A stretch of DNA of 64,000 bases. Source: Mycobacterium colombiense. Lineage in GTDB: Bacteria; Actinomycetota; Actinomycetes; Mycobacteriales; Mycobacteriaceae. The stretch is from NCBI RefSeq assembly GCF_001953985.1, contig NZ_MBEI01000031.1, forward strand, positions 186,001 through 250,000, given 5' to 3'. The translations under genes were made by a program, and so were the position numbers. The notes under the pieces were generated by a model. The model saw only the letters and a program-made list of their open reading frames with translations, was not told the DNA's origin and did no database searches. Shown in pieces: positions 47,516-55,556 of the stretch; the first letter of the stretch is position 1, and each line of letters starts with the position of its first letter.

Positions 47516-48863
47516 ACTGCGCGGAGACCGGGTCGTCGCATGGCCAACCCATCGTCGACGGGAGTGAGAATTCGTCGAGCACGCTCGAAATGCGTCGCCG
47601 CAGAGCGCTGTCCGAGTTGACGTCGGCCGGAATATACGAGACCACGGAGACGAAGACCCGTCCGTTCATTCTTCCCGAGAGCAGGGATAGCAGCCCGCCG
47701 AGCTGGCGAATCATGCCCGTGGTCATCCGCGCGCTCAGCGACCGGATGGCGAAGTGGTCGGCGTCGGTGCCGTCCGGCCGGTTCGTGGCGGGTTCCACCG
47801 CACCGATGTTGGATGAGCCGACGGTGGCCGCGCTGTTGGTGGCGGCACCGACCCATCGCTTGCCGAGGCGCTCGGGCACCAGGGGCATCAGCGGCAGCAG
47901 CGTCCATCGCGCGTCGGGCTGGTGCTGCGAGCGGACCAGCGCCTGCTTGGTCGCGGCGCGAATGCCGCGCAGGTCCGTGGCCGCGTGGGCGGGGTCGACC
48001 GTGAAGTCGACGCTTTTGATGGCGTTCGCGCGGGTGTCGCCATCCGTGCGCTCGTTGATGGCCATCGTCACAGCGACCGAGCCGTCCGCTCCGACGCGGC
48101 TGACTCGCTGGGCGAGGCGGGCCGCCAAGGCCACGAACAAGCCGTTGCCGGTCCCCGCGAGTGCCTGTGCGCGAGCGTCCCATTCGCCGGCATCGACGAA
48201 GAAGGTCGCCGTCGGGAACGTGATCTCCTCGTCGACCGCGACGGTCGGTGCCGGGGCCGCCGGTCCGGTGGCGGCGCTGTCGCGAAGGAATCGTGCGGCG
48301 GCGAGGGCGGCGCGGCCGATCGATGGGATGTCGTGCACGGTTTGGCGGGCGTCTTCGCGCAGTGCCTGCCAGCGCCTGCGGGACCCGGTGGCGGGCCAGT
48401 CGACGGCGTTGTCATCACCGGTGGCCGCGTCAGCCAAGGCCTGGCACAGCCCGACGGCGTCGGTGAGGCAGTGCGAGGCGATCAAGCTGATCCCGGCGCC
48501 GCCATCGGTGAAGGGAAGCACCGCGAGGTGCCATCCCGGTCCCCGCTCGGCATCGAGTGGGGTGTGCGACTGCTCATCGCACCAGGCGTCGAATTCCGCA
48601 CGCGGCCGGGCGGTTTCGACGATCTCGATCGCCGGCTGATCGCCGGGCGAGACCCAGCGGTAGCGGCCGAACGGCAGGGGCGAGCGCTCGATGCGCCGCG
48701 ACAATCGGCCGCGCTGGAGGTGGCGGTGGAACCGGCGCAGGCCGTCGATGTCGATGGCCCGGTCGTACATCCACATGCACTGAATCACATTGGTCACACC
48801 GGCCGCCCGTTCGACGCGAAAGAAGGTGTCGTCGACCAGGTCGAGTACGTTGTCCATGTTCAT
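47514..48863 (-). CDS. Condensation-fold acyltransferase-like protein, array paralog 5 (HxxxDA)
   Basis: 449 residues from ATG 48863 (AAGGG 6 nt upstream); ATG 48857 would give the MDNV start of the others. The HxxxDG motif reads SHCLTDAVG: His131 and Asp135 are kept but Gly136 is Ala. The rest is well conserved (GPGWHLAVLPFTDGGAG, MAINERTDGDTRANAIK, SNIGAVEPATNRPDGTDADH). It starts 17 bp after the PapA-like gene and is co-transcribed with it. The Gly-to-Ala change may reduce or alter catalysis. Confidence 0.8.
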   Translation of the reverse strand: MNMDNVLDLVDDTFFRVERAAGVTNVIQCMWMYDRAIDIDGLRRFHRHLQRGRLSRRIERSPLPFGRYRWVSPGDQPAIEIVETARPRAEFDAWCDEQSHTPLDAERGPGWHLAVLPFTDGGAGISLIASHCLTDAVGLCQALADAATGDDNAVDWPATGSRRRWQALREDARQTVHDIPSIGRAALAAARFLRDSAATGPAAPAPTVAVDEEITFPTATFFVDAGEWDARAQALAGTGNGLFVALAARLAQRVSRVGADGSVAVTMAINERTDGDTRANAIKSVDFTVDPAHAATDLRGIRAATKQALVRSQHQPDARWTLLPLMPLVPERLGKRWVGAATNSAATVGSSNIGAVEPATNRPDGTDADHFAIRSLSARMTTGMIRQLGGLLSLLSGRMNGRVFVSVVSYIPADVNSDSALRRRISSVLDEFSLPSTMGWPCDDPVSAQ

Positions 48864-48879
48864 CGATGTCCCTTCGTCG

Positions 48880-50331
48880 TCACGCGTTGATGGCTGCGCG
48901 GTGGCCGCAGTTCGCGTGCGCGGCAACCGCATCCACCCAGTCGGAGGTGGTCTTGACGGCCCGGGCGAACGACCGGGCCAGCGCCTCGAGATAGTGCTGC
49001 ACCGACGCGCGCGCCTCGGCGTTGTCCGGGAAGGAGATGGTGGCCGTGGTCTTGTCGGCGTGGCGGTTGATCCACAGGTTGATCCCGCCGTGCGACAGGT
49101 TGTCCGCGTAGGTTCCGAAGTTGTACTGGTCCAACAGGTCCGCGGCCGGCACGGCGCGGAAGTCGATGAACGACACCATCATCGCACGGGCCGTCGGTGC
49201 CTCGATCCACAGCCCTTGCGGGTCGGCCAGCTCGATGGCCCGGTCGAGCGGGACGGCGGCGAGATGCTTGGCGCCGTCGAATGATTCCTGTGCGGCCCGT
49301 GCCGCCTCCGGGAAGGAGCCTGCGACGGTCGGCACGGTGACCGGGATCAGGCTGGCGAACCAGCCCACGGTCATCGAGTCCAGTGCCGGCGTGCGCGTGT
49401 CGTACGGCGTGAAGCCGTGAAACGTGTCGTCGCCGGTCAGCTCGTGCTCGGTCAACGCGGCGCACGCCAGGACTCCCCCGCTGAACCGCGCCCCGGCCGC
49501 GCGGCAGGCGGTGTCGAACGACTCCGTCTGGGTCGCATCCAACAGGTCGACGGTCAGGAAGTCGCCTGCGGTGTCGGTCTCGGACGCGGGCAGCGGAAGC
49601 GGAAAGCTGGGCCACTCGCCCGCGGTGGCGCGCGCGAACTCGAGCCACGCCTCGACCTCGGGGGAGGCCAGGGTCAGCCTTTCCAGGTTGTCGCGCTGGC
49701 GTTGCGCGTAGCCGCGATAGCTCGCAGTCTGCGGAAAAATGGCCGGCCCCGCGACGCCGTTCGCAATGGCCTGGTATGTCGACTGGATGTCGAAGAAGAT
49801 CAGCCCGGCAGACATGCCGTCGATGTGGAGATGATCGACGCTGGCGTAGAAGGAGAAGTAATCGGCGTGCTGGACGATGCCGAAGGTGAAGCAATCCCAC
49901 TCGAGCGTGCCCGGTGTCGTCGTCAACGCGTGCTCGCGTATTTCCTCGGGTGTCAGGTACCCGAATTCCCTTGGGGCAAAGTCGATGACGTCGGGGTCGT
50001 CGATGGTCCGGCGGATAACGACCTCGTCGGCGAATTCGAACGCATCGTGGTAGGTGTCGTGCCGGCGGACGTGCGCATTGATGGTCGCCGTCATCGCCGC
50101 GACGTCGCACACGCCGGGGATGTCCCACGCCACCACCATCAGCCGGGGAAGCTGCCTGCCCGTGGCTTTGCCGTTGTAGGCGGCGCGGAGGTGCCGGGCT
50201 CGCTGGTAGCTCGGCGGCAGATCGCTGCGCCGTGCGTTTTGCGCCGCTTCCCGCGCCGCGGGTGAGGCCATCCAGGTGGTGACCGAACCCGCCGGTGGCT
50301 GCCATCCGGTGATCTTGCCCAGCGTGACCAT
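48880..50331 (-). CDS. PapA-like condensation-domain acyltransferase
   Basis: 483 residues. This is the family type of polyketide-associated proteins (PapA), which transfer acyl chains to trehalose or phthiocerol. HxxxDG is in SVDHLHIDGMSAG (His167, Asp171, Gly172). Other features are LMVVAWDIPGVCD near residue 65, the TVGWFASLIPVTVP strand and the solvent-channel segment GGINLWINRHADKT. It starts MVTLGKITGW. First gene of its unit; element copy 4 lies 143 nt upstream. In known systems papA genes sit beside mmpL and pks genes; here there is mmpL but no pks. Confidence 0.88.
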   Translation of the reverse strand: MVTLGKITGWQPPAGSVTTWMASPAAREAAQNARRSDLPPSYQRARHLRAAYNGKATGRQLPRLMVVAWDIPGVCDVAAMTATINAHVRRHDTYHDAFEFADEVVIRRTIDDPDVIDFAPREFGYLTPEEIREHALTTTPGTLEWDCFTFGIVQHADYFSFYASVDHLHIDGMSAGLIFFDIQSTYQAIANGVAGPAIFPQTASYRGYAQRQRDNLERLTLASPEVEAWLEFARATAGEWPSFPLPLPASETDTAGDFLTVDLLDATQTESFDTACRAAGARFSGGVLACAALTEHELTGDDTFHGFTPYDTRTPALDSMTVGWFASLIPVTVPTVAGSFPEAARAAQESFDGAKHLAAVPLDRAIELADPQGLWIEAPTARAMMVSFIDFRAVPAADLLDQYNFGTYADNLSHGGINLWINRHADKTTATISFPDNAEARASVQHYLEALARSFARAVKTTSDWVDAVAAHANCGHRAAINA

Positions 50332-50474
50332 GTCTGAATCCTGTTCTCTGCGATGCCGACCTTCGGTGCGCGGCGCTGAACTCCGGAAGTGCTATCGGAG
50401 AAGGGATTTCACGCTGCGGCCGGGTGGCGTATTCGGTTATCGGTGAAACCGAAGTTACGGCGCGCCCGCACCGG

Positions 50475-50536
50475 TGTCGCGCTTGTGGGCGATAGTCGGG
50501 ATAACCGACGATTTCGGGGTTTTGCGCATTGTGCTC
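50475..50536 (-). repeat. Array element copy 4, upstream of the PapA-like gene
   Basis: 62 bp, TGTCGCGCTTGTGGGCG through TTGTGCTC, with a perfect GTCGG-GATAA-CCGAC dyad. It marks the upstream limit of the acyltransferase array. The next gene upstream, an acyl-CoA dehydrogenase on the same strand, ends 49 bp away. Confidence 0.85.
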
Positions 50537-50584
50537 GGCCGCGGCTCAGTGGAGCCGACGCGAACTCGAGCCGACGTCAGTGAC

Positions 50585-51769
50585 TTACAGGCCGGGCTGG
50601 TCGTCGATGATGCCCAGCCAGATCTGGGCGACGTCGATGGCCACCTTCTCGCTGATGAAGGCGTGCTGTGTTCCGGTGTAGATGTCCCGGAAGGCGCGCT
50701 CCAGCCGGCTGCCCTCCCGGATCGAGCTGGTCCCGGCGACCAGGTGGGCCCATTCCGCGCAGCCGCGGGCCACATCGGTGGCATAGACGGCGGCTACCCG
50801 CATGTCGGCGCGAAGCGCCGGTGTCAGGTCCTCCCCGGACGCCACCGCCGCCTCGGCGGTGGTGAACGCGTCGAGCACCAGCAGGCGGGCCGCACGCCAG
50901 GCCGCGCGATGATGCGCCAGCCCCTTCTGGAAGGTGGGCCGGCTGGCCAGTGCTGCCATGTCACTCATCCGGAATTTCGTCGCGGCCAACTCTTGAACGT
51001 CGTCGAGCATGCTCTTGGCCACGCCGAGCGCCCAGGAGGCGTGCCCGGCGGCGGTCACGGGCATCAGCCCCATCCGGGTGGCCGGCGAGGTCCCCCGGTA
51101 GGGCTGTCGCACGAACAGTTCGAACGTGCGGCTCTCGGGCACGAACAACTCCTGGGCGCTGTAGTCGTAGGAGCCGGTCCCCTTCAGCCCTTGGACGAAC
51201 CAGCCGTCGTTGAAACTGATCTCCTCCCGCGGAATCACGGCGACCCGCATCTCGGGGAAACCCTCACTGATCCAGCGCATCTCGCCGTTGTCCATCGGCA
51301 GGAAACCGGCGGCGACGTATTGCGCGTGACCGGTACCCGAACCGAAGTTCCACGCCCCGGTCACCCGGTAGCCGCCGTCGACGGCGGCGCCTTGCCCGTT
51401 GGGAAAGAACTGGCCGCCCAGGGTGACCCGGTTGTCGTGTGCGGTAAACACTTCGGCGAAGCCCTCGTCGGGCAGGTAGGCCGCCGCGGCAAAGGACGAC
51501 GGCAGGTTGGCGATCCCGACCCAGCCGAATGACCCATCCTGCCAAGCCATTTCGATCCAGGTTTCGATCATCTCGGTGAACGACGGCTCGACACCGCCGG
51601 CCGCGACCGGGTTGAACGCCGACATCAGCCCGCTTTCCCACATCGCGTCGACGATCGCCGGGGTCAGGGTTCGCGCCCGCTCCGATTCGGCGGCTTCGGC
51701 GCGCACCAGGTCCCGCATACCGCGGGCCAGCGCGATCACCCGGTCTTCGGTGTCGGCGATCGAGGTCAT
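50585..51769 (-). CDS. Acyl-CoA dehydrogenase-fold flavoprotein (HsaA/group D monooxygenase-like)
   Basis: 394 residues from ATG 51769, 7 nt after TACGGT (51782-51777), so probably leaderless. The acyl-CoA dehydrogenase fold is seen in the N-terminal helical region, AWQDGSFGWVGIANL, the beta domain (GAWNFGSGTGHAQYVAAGF; KGTGSYDY) and the C-terminal helices (GSRLERAFRDIYTG). The catalytic Glu of true dehydrogenases is not obvious, and the C-terminal His/Arg-rich helix resembles flavin-dependent hydroxylases of the HsaA/HpaB class. Substrate unknown. Divergent from the NYN gene. Confidence 0.85.
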   Translation of the reverse strand: MTSIADTEDRVIALARGMRDLVRAEAAESERARTLTPAIVDAMWESGLMSAFNPVAAGGVEPSFTEMIETWIEMAWQDGSFGWVGIANLPSSFAAAAYLPDEGFAEVFTAHDNRVTLGGQFFPNGQGAAVDGGYRVTGAWNFGSGTGHAQYVAAGFLPMDNGEMRWISEGFPEMRVAVIPREEISFNDGWFVQGLKGTGSYDYSAQELFVPESRTFELFVRQPYRGTSPATRMGLMPVTAAGHASWALGVAKSMLDDVQELAATKFRMSDMAALASRPTFQKGLAHHRAAWRAARLLVLDAFTTAEAAVASGEDLTPALRADMRVAAVYATDVARGCAEWAHLVAGTSSIREGSRLERAFRDIYTGTQHAFISEKVAIDVAQIWLGIIDDQPGL

Positions 51770-51776
51770 GAGGGTG

Positions 51777-51840
51777 ACCGTATCAACCACTGCCGGCTTC
51801 TCGAACGAAAATCAATCGGCCGCGCCGGGTCGTTTACCGT
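51777..51840. promoter_or_regulatory. Divergent leaderless promoter pair
   Basis: On the minus strand TACGGT (51782-51777) lies 7 nt before ATG 51769. On the plus strand TACCGT (51835-51840) lies 7 nt before GTG 51848. The 78 bp between the start codons therefore hold two back-to-back -10 elements. No clear -35 hexamer is visible for either. Confidence 0.55.
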
Positions 51841-51847
51841 GTGGGTT

Positions 51848-52228
51848 GTGCGCTGGATCGTCGACGGCATGAATGTGATCGGAAGTCGTCCCGATGGCTG
51901 GTGGAAAGACCGCAACGGTGCCATGGTCACATTGGTCGAAAGCCTGGACCGATGGGCGTCGGCTCAAGGAGAAACGGTGACAGTGGTTTTTGAACGACCG
52001 CTTTCGACGGGCATCACCTCATCGGTGGTCGAGATCGCGCACGCACCCAGGGCGGCCGCGAATTCGGCCGACGACGAGATCGTCCGGATGGTCGCGGCGG
52101 ACGCCGCGCCGCGCGACATTCGCGTGGTGACGTCCGACCGAGCGCTGACCGAGCGCGTGCGAAGTCTCGGCGCATCGGTCCACCGGTCGGAGGGCTTCCG
52201 CGACCTGATCGATCCGCGGGACCGATGA
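51848..52228 (+). CDS. NYN (YacP-like) domain protein
   Basis: 126 residues. The PIN/NYN nuclease-like fold begins RWIVDGMNVIGSRPDGWW, where the first Asp and the Asn are the usual acidic-site residues; DDEIVRMVAADA and VVTSDRALTERVRSLG supply further Asp residues. Relatives are Rae1/YacP-type ribosome-associated endoribonucleases. GTG 51848 is chosen from the leaderless -10 box; a GTG at 51839 overlaps that box. The stop overlaps the ATG of the next gene. Confidence 0.85.
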   Translation: MRWIVDGMNVIGSRPDGWWKDRNGAMVTLVESLDRWASAQGETVTVVFERPLSTGITSSVVEIAHAPRAAANSADDEIVRMVAADAAPRDIRVVTSDRALTERVRSLGASVHRSEGFRDLIDPRDR

Positions 52229-53193
52229 CCACCGGCGGCCCGAGTCCGGCACCCAACCGGGTCTGCGCGCTCGCGCACATCGACATCCCGATCATCCAGG
52301 CACCGATGACCTACATCGCCGGCGCCCAGCTGGCGGCCGCGGTGTCCAATGCCGGCGCCCTGGGCATCATCGAGACCACCTCGGACCAGGGGCGTGCCGA
52401 CCTGCGACGGGTGCGCGAGCTGACCGGCGGTGCCGTCGGCGCGAACATCGCGTTGCTGTTCAACCGCGACCCCGCGATGCTGGATCTGCTCGTCGCCAAC
52501 GACATTCGGTTCGTCACCACCTCGGCCGGCAGCCCGTCGGTGTTCACCGAACGTCTGCACGACGCGGGCATCACCGTGTTCCACGTGGTGGGCACCCTGG
52601 CCGCGGCCAAGAAGGCCGTCGATGCCGGAGTGGACGGGCTGGTGGTCGAGGGTGTCGAAGGAGGTGGATTCAAGAACCGGTTTGGCGCGTCGACCATGGT
52701 GCTGCTGCCGCTGGTGGCGGCACACGTCGACATCCCGATCGTGGCCGCCGGAGGGATCTGCGACGCGCGGTCCATGGCGGCCGCGTTTGTGCTCGGCGCC
52801 GAAGCCGTGCAGATGGGCACCCGGCTGCTGGCCTCGGCGGATTCGCCGGTGCACGGCAACCTCAAGCAGGCGGTCGTCGACGCCGACGAGACCGGCACGG
52901 TGATGCTCCCCCTCGACGGCACGCGAATGATGCGCGTCATCCGCACCCCGGCCGCAGAGCGGCTCGACACCGCGACATCCGCCGAAGCGGGCGCGGCGGC
53001 GCTACAGCGCGTGCAGCGGCTCTACTTCGAGGGCGACCTGGACGCCAGCGTCGCCAACACCGGCCAGGTGGCCGGGCGCATCCAGGATCTGCCGCCGGCC
53101 GCCGACATCATCGACGAGATGTGGCGAGGCTGCCGCGAGGTGCTGGCGGCCACGTCGGAGCGGATGGGCCGGGCCGAACTCGAAGAGGCCTAG
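52225..53193 (+). CDS. Nitronate monooxygenase / NAD(P)H-dependent flavin oxidoreductase
   Basis: 322 residues, FMN-binding TIM barrel. Characteristic pieces are the IPIIQAPMTYIAGAQLAAAVSN start (split here), VVEGVEGGGFKN, PIVAAGGICDARSMAAAFVLGAEAVQMGTR (in part) and the DSPVHGNLKQAV loop. Enzymes of this type oxidise nitronates or reduce quinones and enoyl compounds. The 20 C-terminal residues are Glu-rich. ATG 52225 overlaps the NYN stop, so both are coupled. Confidence 0.9.
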   Translation: MTTGGPSPAPNRVCALAHIDIPIIQAPMTYIAGAQLAAAVSNAGALGIIETTSDQGRADLRRVRELTGGAVGANIALLFNRDPAMLDLLVANDIRFVTTSAGSPSVFTERLHDAGITVFHVVGTLAAAKKAVDAGVDGLVVEGVEGGGFKNRFGASTMVLLPLVAAHVDIPIVAAGGICDARSMAAAFVLGAEAVQMGTRLLASADSPVHGNLKQAVVDADETGTVMLPLDGTRMMRVIRTPAAERLDTATSAEAGAAALQRVQRLYFEGDLDASVANTGQVAGRIQDLPPAADIIDEMWRGCREVLAATSERMGRAELEEA

Positions 53194-53212
53194 CCCGGGG
53201 CGGGCGGGAAGG

Positions 53213-53707
53213 TCAGCCCGCCGCCCCCAGCGCCGCGTCGTAGTTGGGCTCCTGCGCGATCTCGGGAACCAGCTCGGTGTAGACGACGTTGCCGTCGGCG
53301 CCGACCACCACGATCGCCCGGGCAAGCAATCCGGCCATCGGACCATCGGTGATGGTGACCCCGTAGTCCTCACCGAAGCTGTCGCGGAAAGCCGAACCGC
53401 TCTTGACGTTCTCGATGCCCTCGGCGCCACAGAATCGCGCCTGCGCGAACGGCAGGTCCTTCGAGACGTTCACCACGGTCGCCCCGGCCCCGGCGGCGCG
53501 CTCGTTGAAGGTCCGCACGCTGGCGGCGCACACCGGCGTGTCGATGGACGGAAAGATGTTGAGCACCAAGGGCTTACCGCCGAACTGCTCGCTGCTCACC
53601 GGGGCCAGATCGCCGCCGACCAGACTGAAGGCCGGGGCTTTGGATCCGACGGCAGGCAGCTCGCCGACAGTGTTGATCGGGTTTCCACGCAACGTTATCT
53701 GTGCCAT
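53213..53707 (-). CDS. tpx: Thiol peroxidase Tpx
   Basis: 164 residues, Tpx-type peroxiredoxin. The peroxidatic Cys60 is in DTPVCAASVRTFN and the resolving Cys93 in ARFCGAEG, the same numbering as the characterised M. tuberculosis enzyme (Rv1932). NPINTVGELP is the family N-terminus. It reduces peroxides and peroxynitrite using thioredoxin. ATG 53707 encodes MAQITLRG. It is divergent from the GlxA-type regulator gene. Confidence 0.96.
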   Translation of the reverse strand: MAQITLRGNPINTVGELPAVGSKAPAFSLVGGDLAPVSSEQFGGKPLVLNIFPSIDTPVCAASVRTFNERAAGAGATVVNVSKDLPFAQARFCGAEGIENVKSGSAFRDSFGEDYGVTITDGPMAGLLARAIVVVGADGNVVYTELVPEIAQEPNYDAALGAAG

Positions 53708-53817
53708 GGGCAACAGTCTGCCAAGGCCGCCGTGGCCGCCGTGGGGCAGGTCCTATGTCCTAATCAGTGGGATACATGGCGTAGACGACAGGCCCCGGCG
53801 TGCCCAACACTGAATCC

Positions 53818-54768
53818 ATGCCTCGCAAGGTGGTCATCGTCGGTTTTCCCGGCGTGCAGGCGCTGGACGTGGTGGGCCCGTACGACGTGTTCACCGGCGC
53901 ATCGCTGTTGACGGGCGGCGGCTACGACGTCGCGATGGCCTCGGTCGGTGGCCAACCGGTGCAGACGGCCACCGGGCTGGCTTTCGTGGCGACCCCGTTG
54001 CCGGACCCGGACGACCCGGTTGACACCGTCGTTCTCCCCGGCGGCGCCGGCGTCGACGCCGCCCGCTCCGACGCCGACCTGGTCGCCTGGATCAAGTCCG
54101 TCGCCACCCATGCCCGCCGGATGGTCACGGTGTGCACCGGTGCGTTTCTCGCCGCGGAGGCGGGCCTGCTGGACGGGCACCGGGTGACCACCCATTGGGC
54201 CTTCGCCGAGCGGTTGGCAAGTGAATTCCCCGCCATCGACGTCGATGCCGACCCGATCTTCGTGCGAAGCACCGACACCCTATGGACCGCCGCGGGCGTC
54301 ACCGCGGGCATCGACCTCACGCTCGCGCTGATCGAAGACGATTACGGCACCGAGCTCGCGCAGACCGTCGCCCGCTGGCTCGTGCTGTATCTGCGCCGGC
54401 CGGGCGGCCAGACGCAGTTCGCCGCGCCGGTATGGATGCCGCGGGCCAGACGGGACTCGATCCGCGAGGTGCAGGAGACGATCGAGGCCGAGCCGGGCCG
54501 CCCGCACAGCATCGACGAGCTGGCTCGCCGCGCTGCGATGAGCCCGCGGCACTTCACCCGGGTATTCACCGCCGAAATCGGTGAGGCGCCCGGCCAATAC
54601 GTCGAACGCATCCGCACCGAAGCCGCACGCCGTCAGTTGGAGGAGACCGACGACACCGTCGTCGCGATCGCCGCTCGGTGCGGCTTCGGCACCGCGGAAA
54701 CCATGCGACGCAATTTCCTTCGCCGCGTTGGTATTTCGCCCGACCAATACCGCAAGGCGTTCGCCTGA
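53818..54768 (+). CDS. GlxA-family regulator (DJ-1/PfpI domain + AraC HTH)
   Basis: 316 residues. The N-terminal DJ-1/PfpI-like domain (1-170) has the nucleophile-elbow Cys106 in VCTGAFLAAEAGLL. The C-terminal AraC domain (about 225-316) has both HTHs (SIDELARRAAMSPRHFTRVF; TVVAIAARCGFGTAETMRR). It resembles M. tuberculosis Rv1931c but is longer than that 259-residue protein. It lies 19 bp upstream of a DJ-1/PfpI gene and probably regulates it. ATG 53818 is used; a GTG at 53800 is in frame. Confidence 0.92.
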   Translation: MPRKVVIVGFPGVQALDVVGPYDVFTGASLLTGGGYDVAMASVGGQPVQTATGLAFVATPLPDPDDPVDTVVLPGGAGVDAARSDADLVAWIKSVATHARRMVTVCTGAFLAAEAGLLDGHRVTTHWAFAERLASEFPAIDVDADPIFVRSTDTLWTAAGVTAGIDLTLALIEDDYGTELAQTVARWLVLYLRRPGGQTQFAAPVWMPRARRDSIREVQETIEAEPGRPHSIDELARRAAMSPRHFTRVFTAEIGEAPGQYVERIRTEAARRQLEETDDTVVAIAARCGFGTAETMRRNFLRRVGISPDQYRKAFA

Positions 54769-54787
54769 CATCGAAAGGACGATTCTG

Positions 54788-55531
54788 ATGACCCAAATCG
54801 CCATCGTGGCCTATCCGGGATTCACCGCGCTGGACATGATCGGTCCCTACGAGGTGCTGCGCAACCTGCCGGGCGCCGAGGTGCGCTTCGTGTGGCACCA
54901 AGCCGGACCGATCACCGCCGACTCGGGGGTGCTGGTCATCGGCGCCACCCACTCGCTGGCCGAAACCCCCTCCCCCGACGTGATTCTCGTTCCCGGGGGC
55001 CCGTCGACGCCGGTTCATGCCCGTGACGACGCGCTGCTCGACTGGCTGCGGCAGGCGCACCACAGCGCGAGCTGGACGACGTCGGTGTGCTCGGGGTCGG
55101 TGATTCTGGCGGCCGCCGGCCTGCTCGACGGCCGCCGGGCGACGTCGCATTGGCTGACGGTTCCCGCGCTGAAGGCATTCGGCGCGGTTCCCGTGGCCGA
55201 CGAACGGATCGTGCACCAGGGTGACATCGTCACCAGTGCGGGCGTGTCCGCCGGGCTCGACCTCGCGCTGTGGCTGGCCGGCCAGATCGGCGGCGAAGCC
55301 CGCGCGAAGGCAATCCAGCTCGCGCTCGAATACGACCCACAGCCGCCGTTCGACTCGGGTCACATGTCGAAGGCGTCGGCGACCACGAAGGCCGCCGCGA
55401 CGGCGCTGCTGTCCCGCGACAGTGTCAAGCCCGCCAACGTGAAAGCCACTACCCTGCTCGCCTGGGAGCAGGCGCTGGGCAAGGTCCGGTCGCGGCGCCG
55501 GGGGCGCCAGCCGGATCGCTCGCCGGTCTAG
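54788..55531 (+). CDS. DJ-1/PfpI family protein (isonitrile-hydratase-like)
   Basis: 247 residues, AAAGGA ribosome-binding site. The DJ-1 core has TALDMIGPYEVLRNLPG, ILVPGGPST and the nucleophile Cys101 in TSVCSGSVILAAAGLLDG, as in isonitrile hydratase InhA of Pseudomonas. A 50-residue C-terminal helical extension ends basic. It is co-transcribed with the GlxA regulator; the pair corresponds to Rv1931c-Rv1930c. Substrate unproven. Confidence 0.9.
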   Translation: MTQIAIVAYPGFTALDMIGPYEVLRNLPGAEVRFVWHQAGPITADSGVLVIGATHSLAETPSPDVILVPGGPSTPVHARDDALLDWLRQAHHSASWTTSVCSGSVILAAAGLLDGRRATSHWLTVPALKAFGAVPVADERIVHQGDIVTSAGVSAGLDLALWLAGQIGGEARAKAIQLALEYDPQPPFDSGHMSKASATTKAAATALLSRDSVKPANVKATTLLAWEQALGKVRSRRRGRQPDRSPV

Positions 55532-55556
55532 TCGCGCCCGACGCGGGCCGCGAGCA

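Noticed and set aside
41660..48863. The five paralogs as assembly duplication or decayed pseudogenes
   Set aside because: Each copy is full length and open, differs from the others throughout and has a distinct linker and motif variant, so they are diverged real genes.
41633..50536. The four 62-bp repeats as a CRISPR array or insertion-sequence ends
   Set aside because: Copies are kilobases apart, separated by genes, all in the same orientation, with no spacers, no target-site duplications and no transposase.
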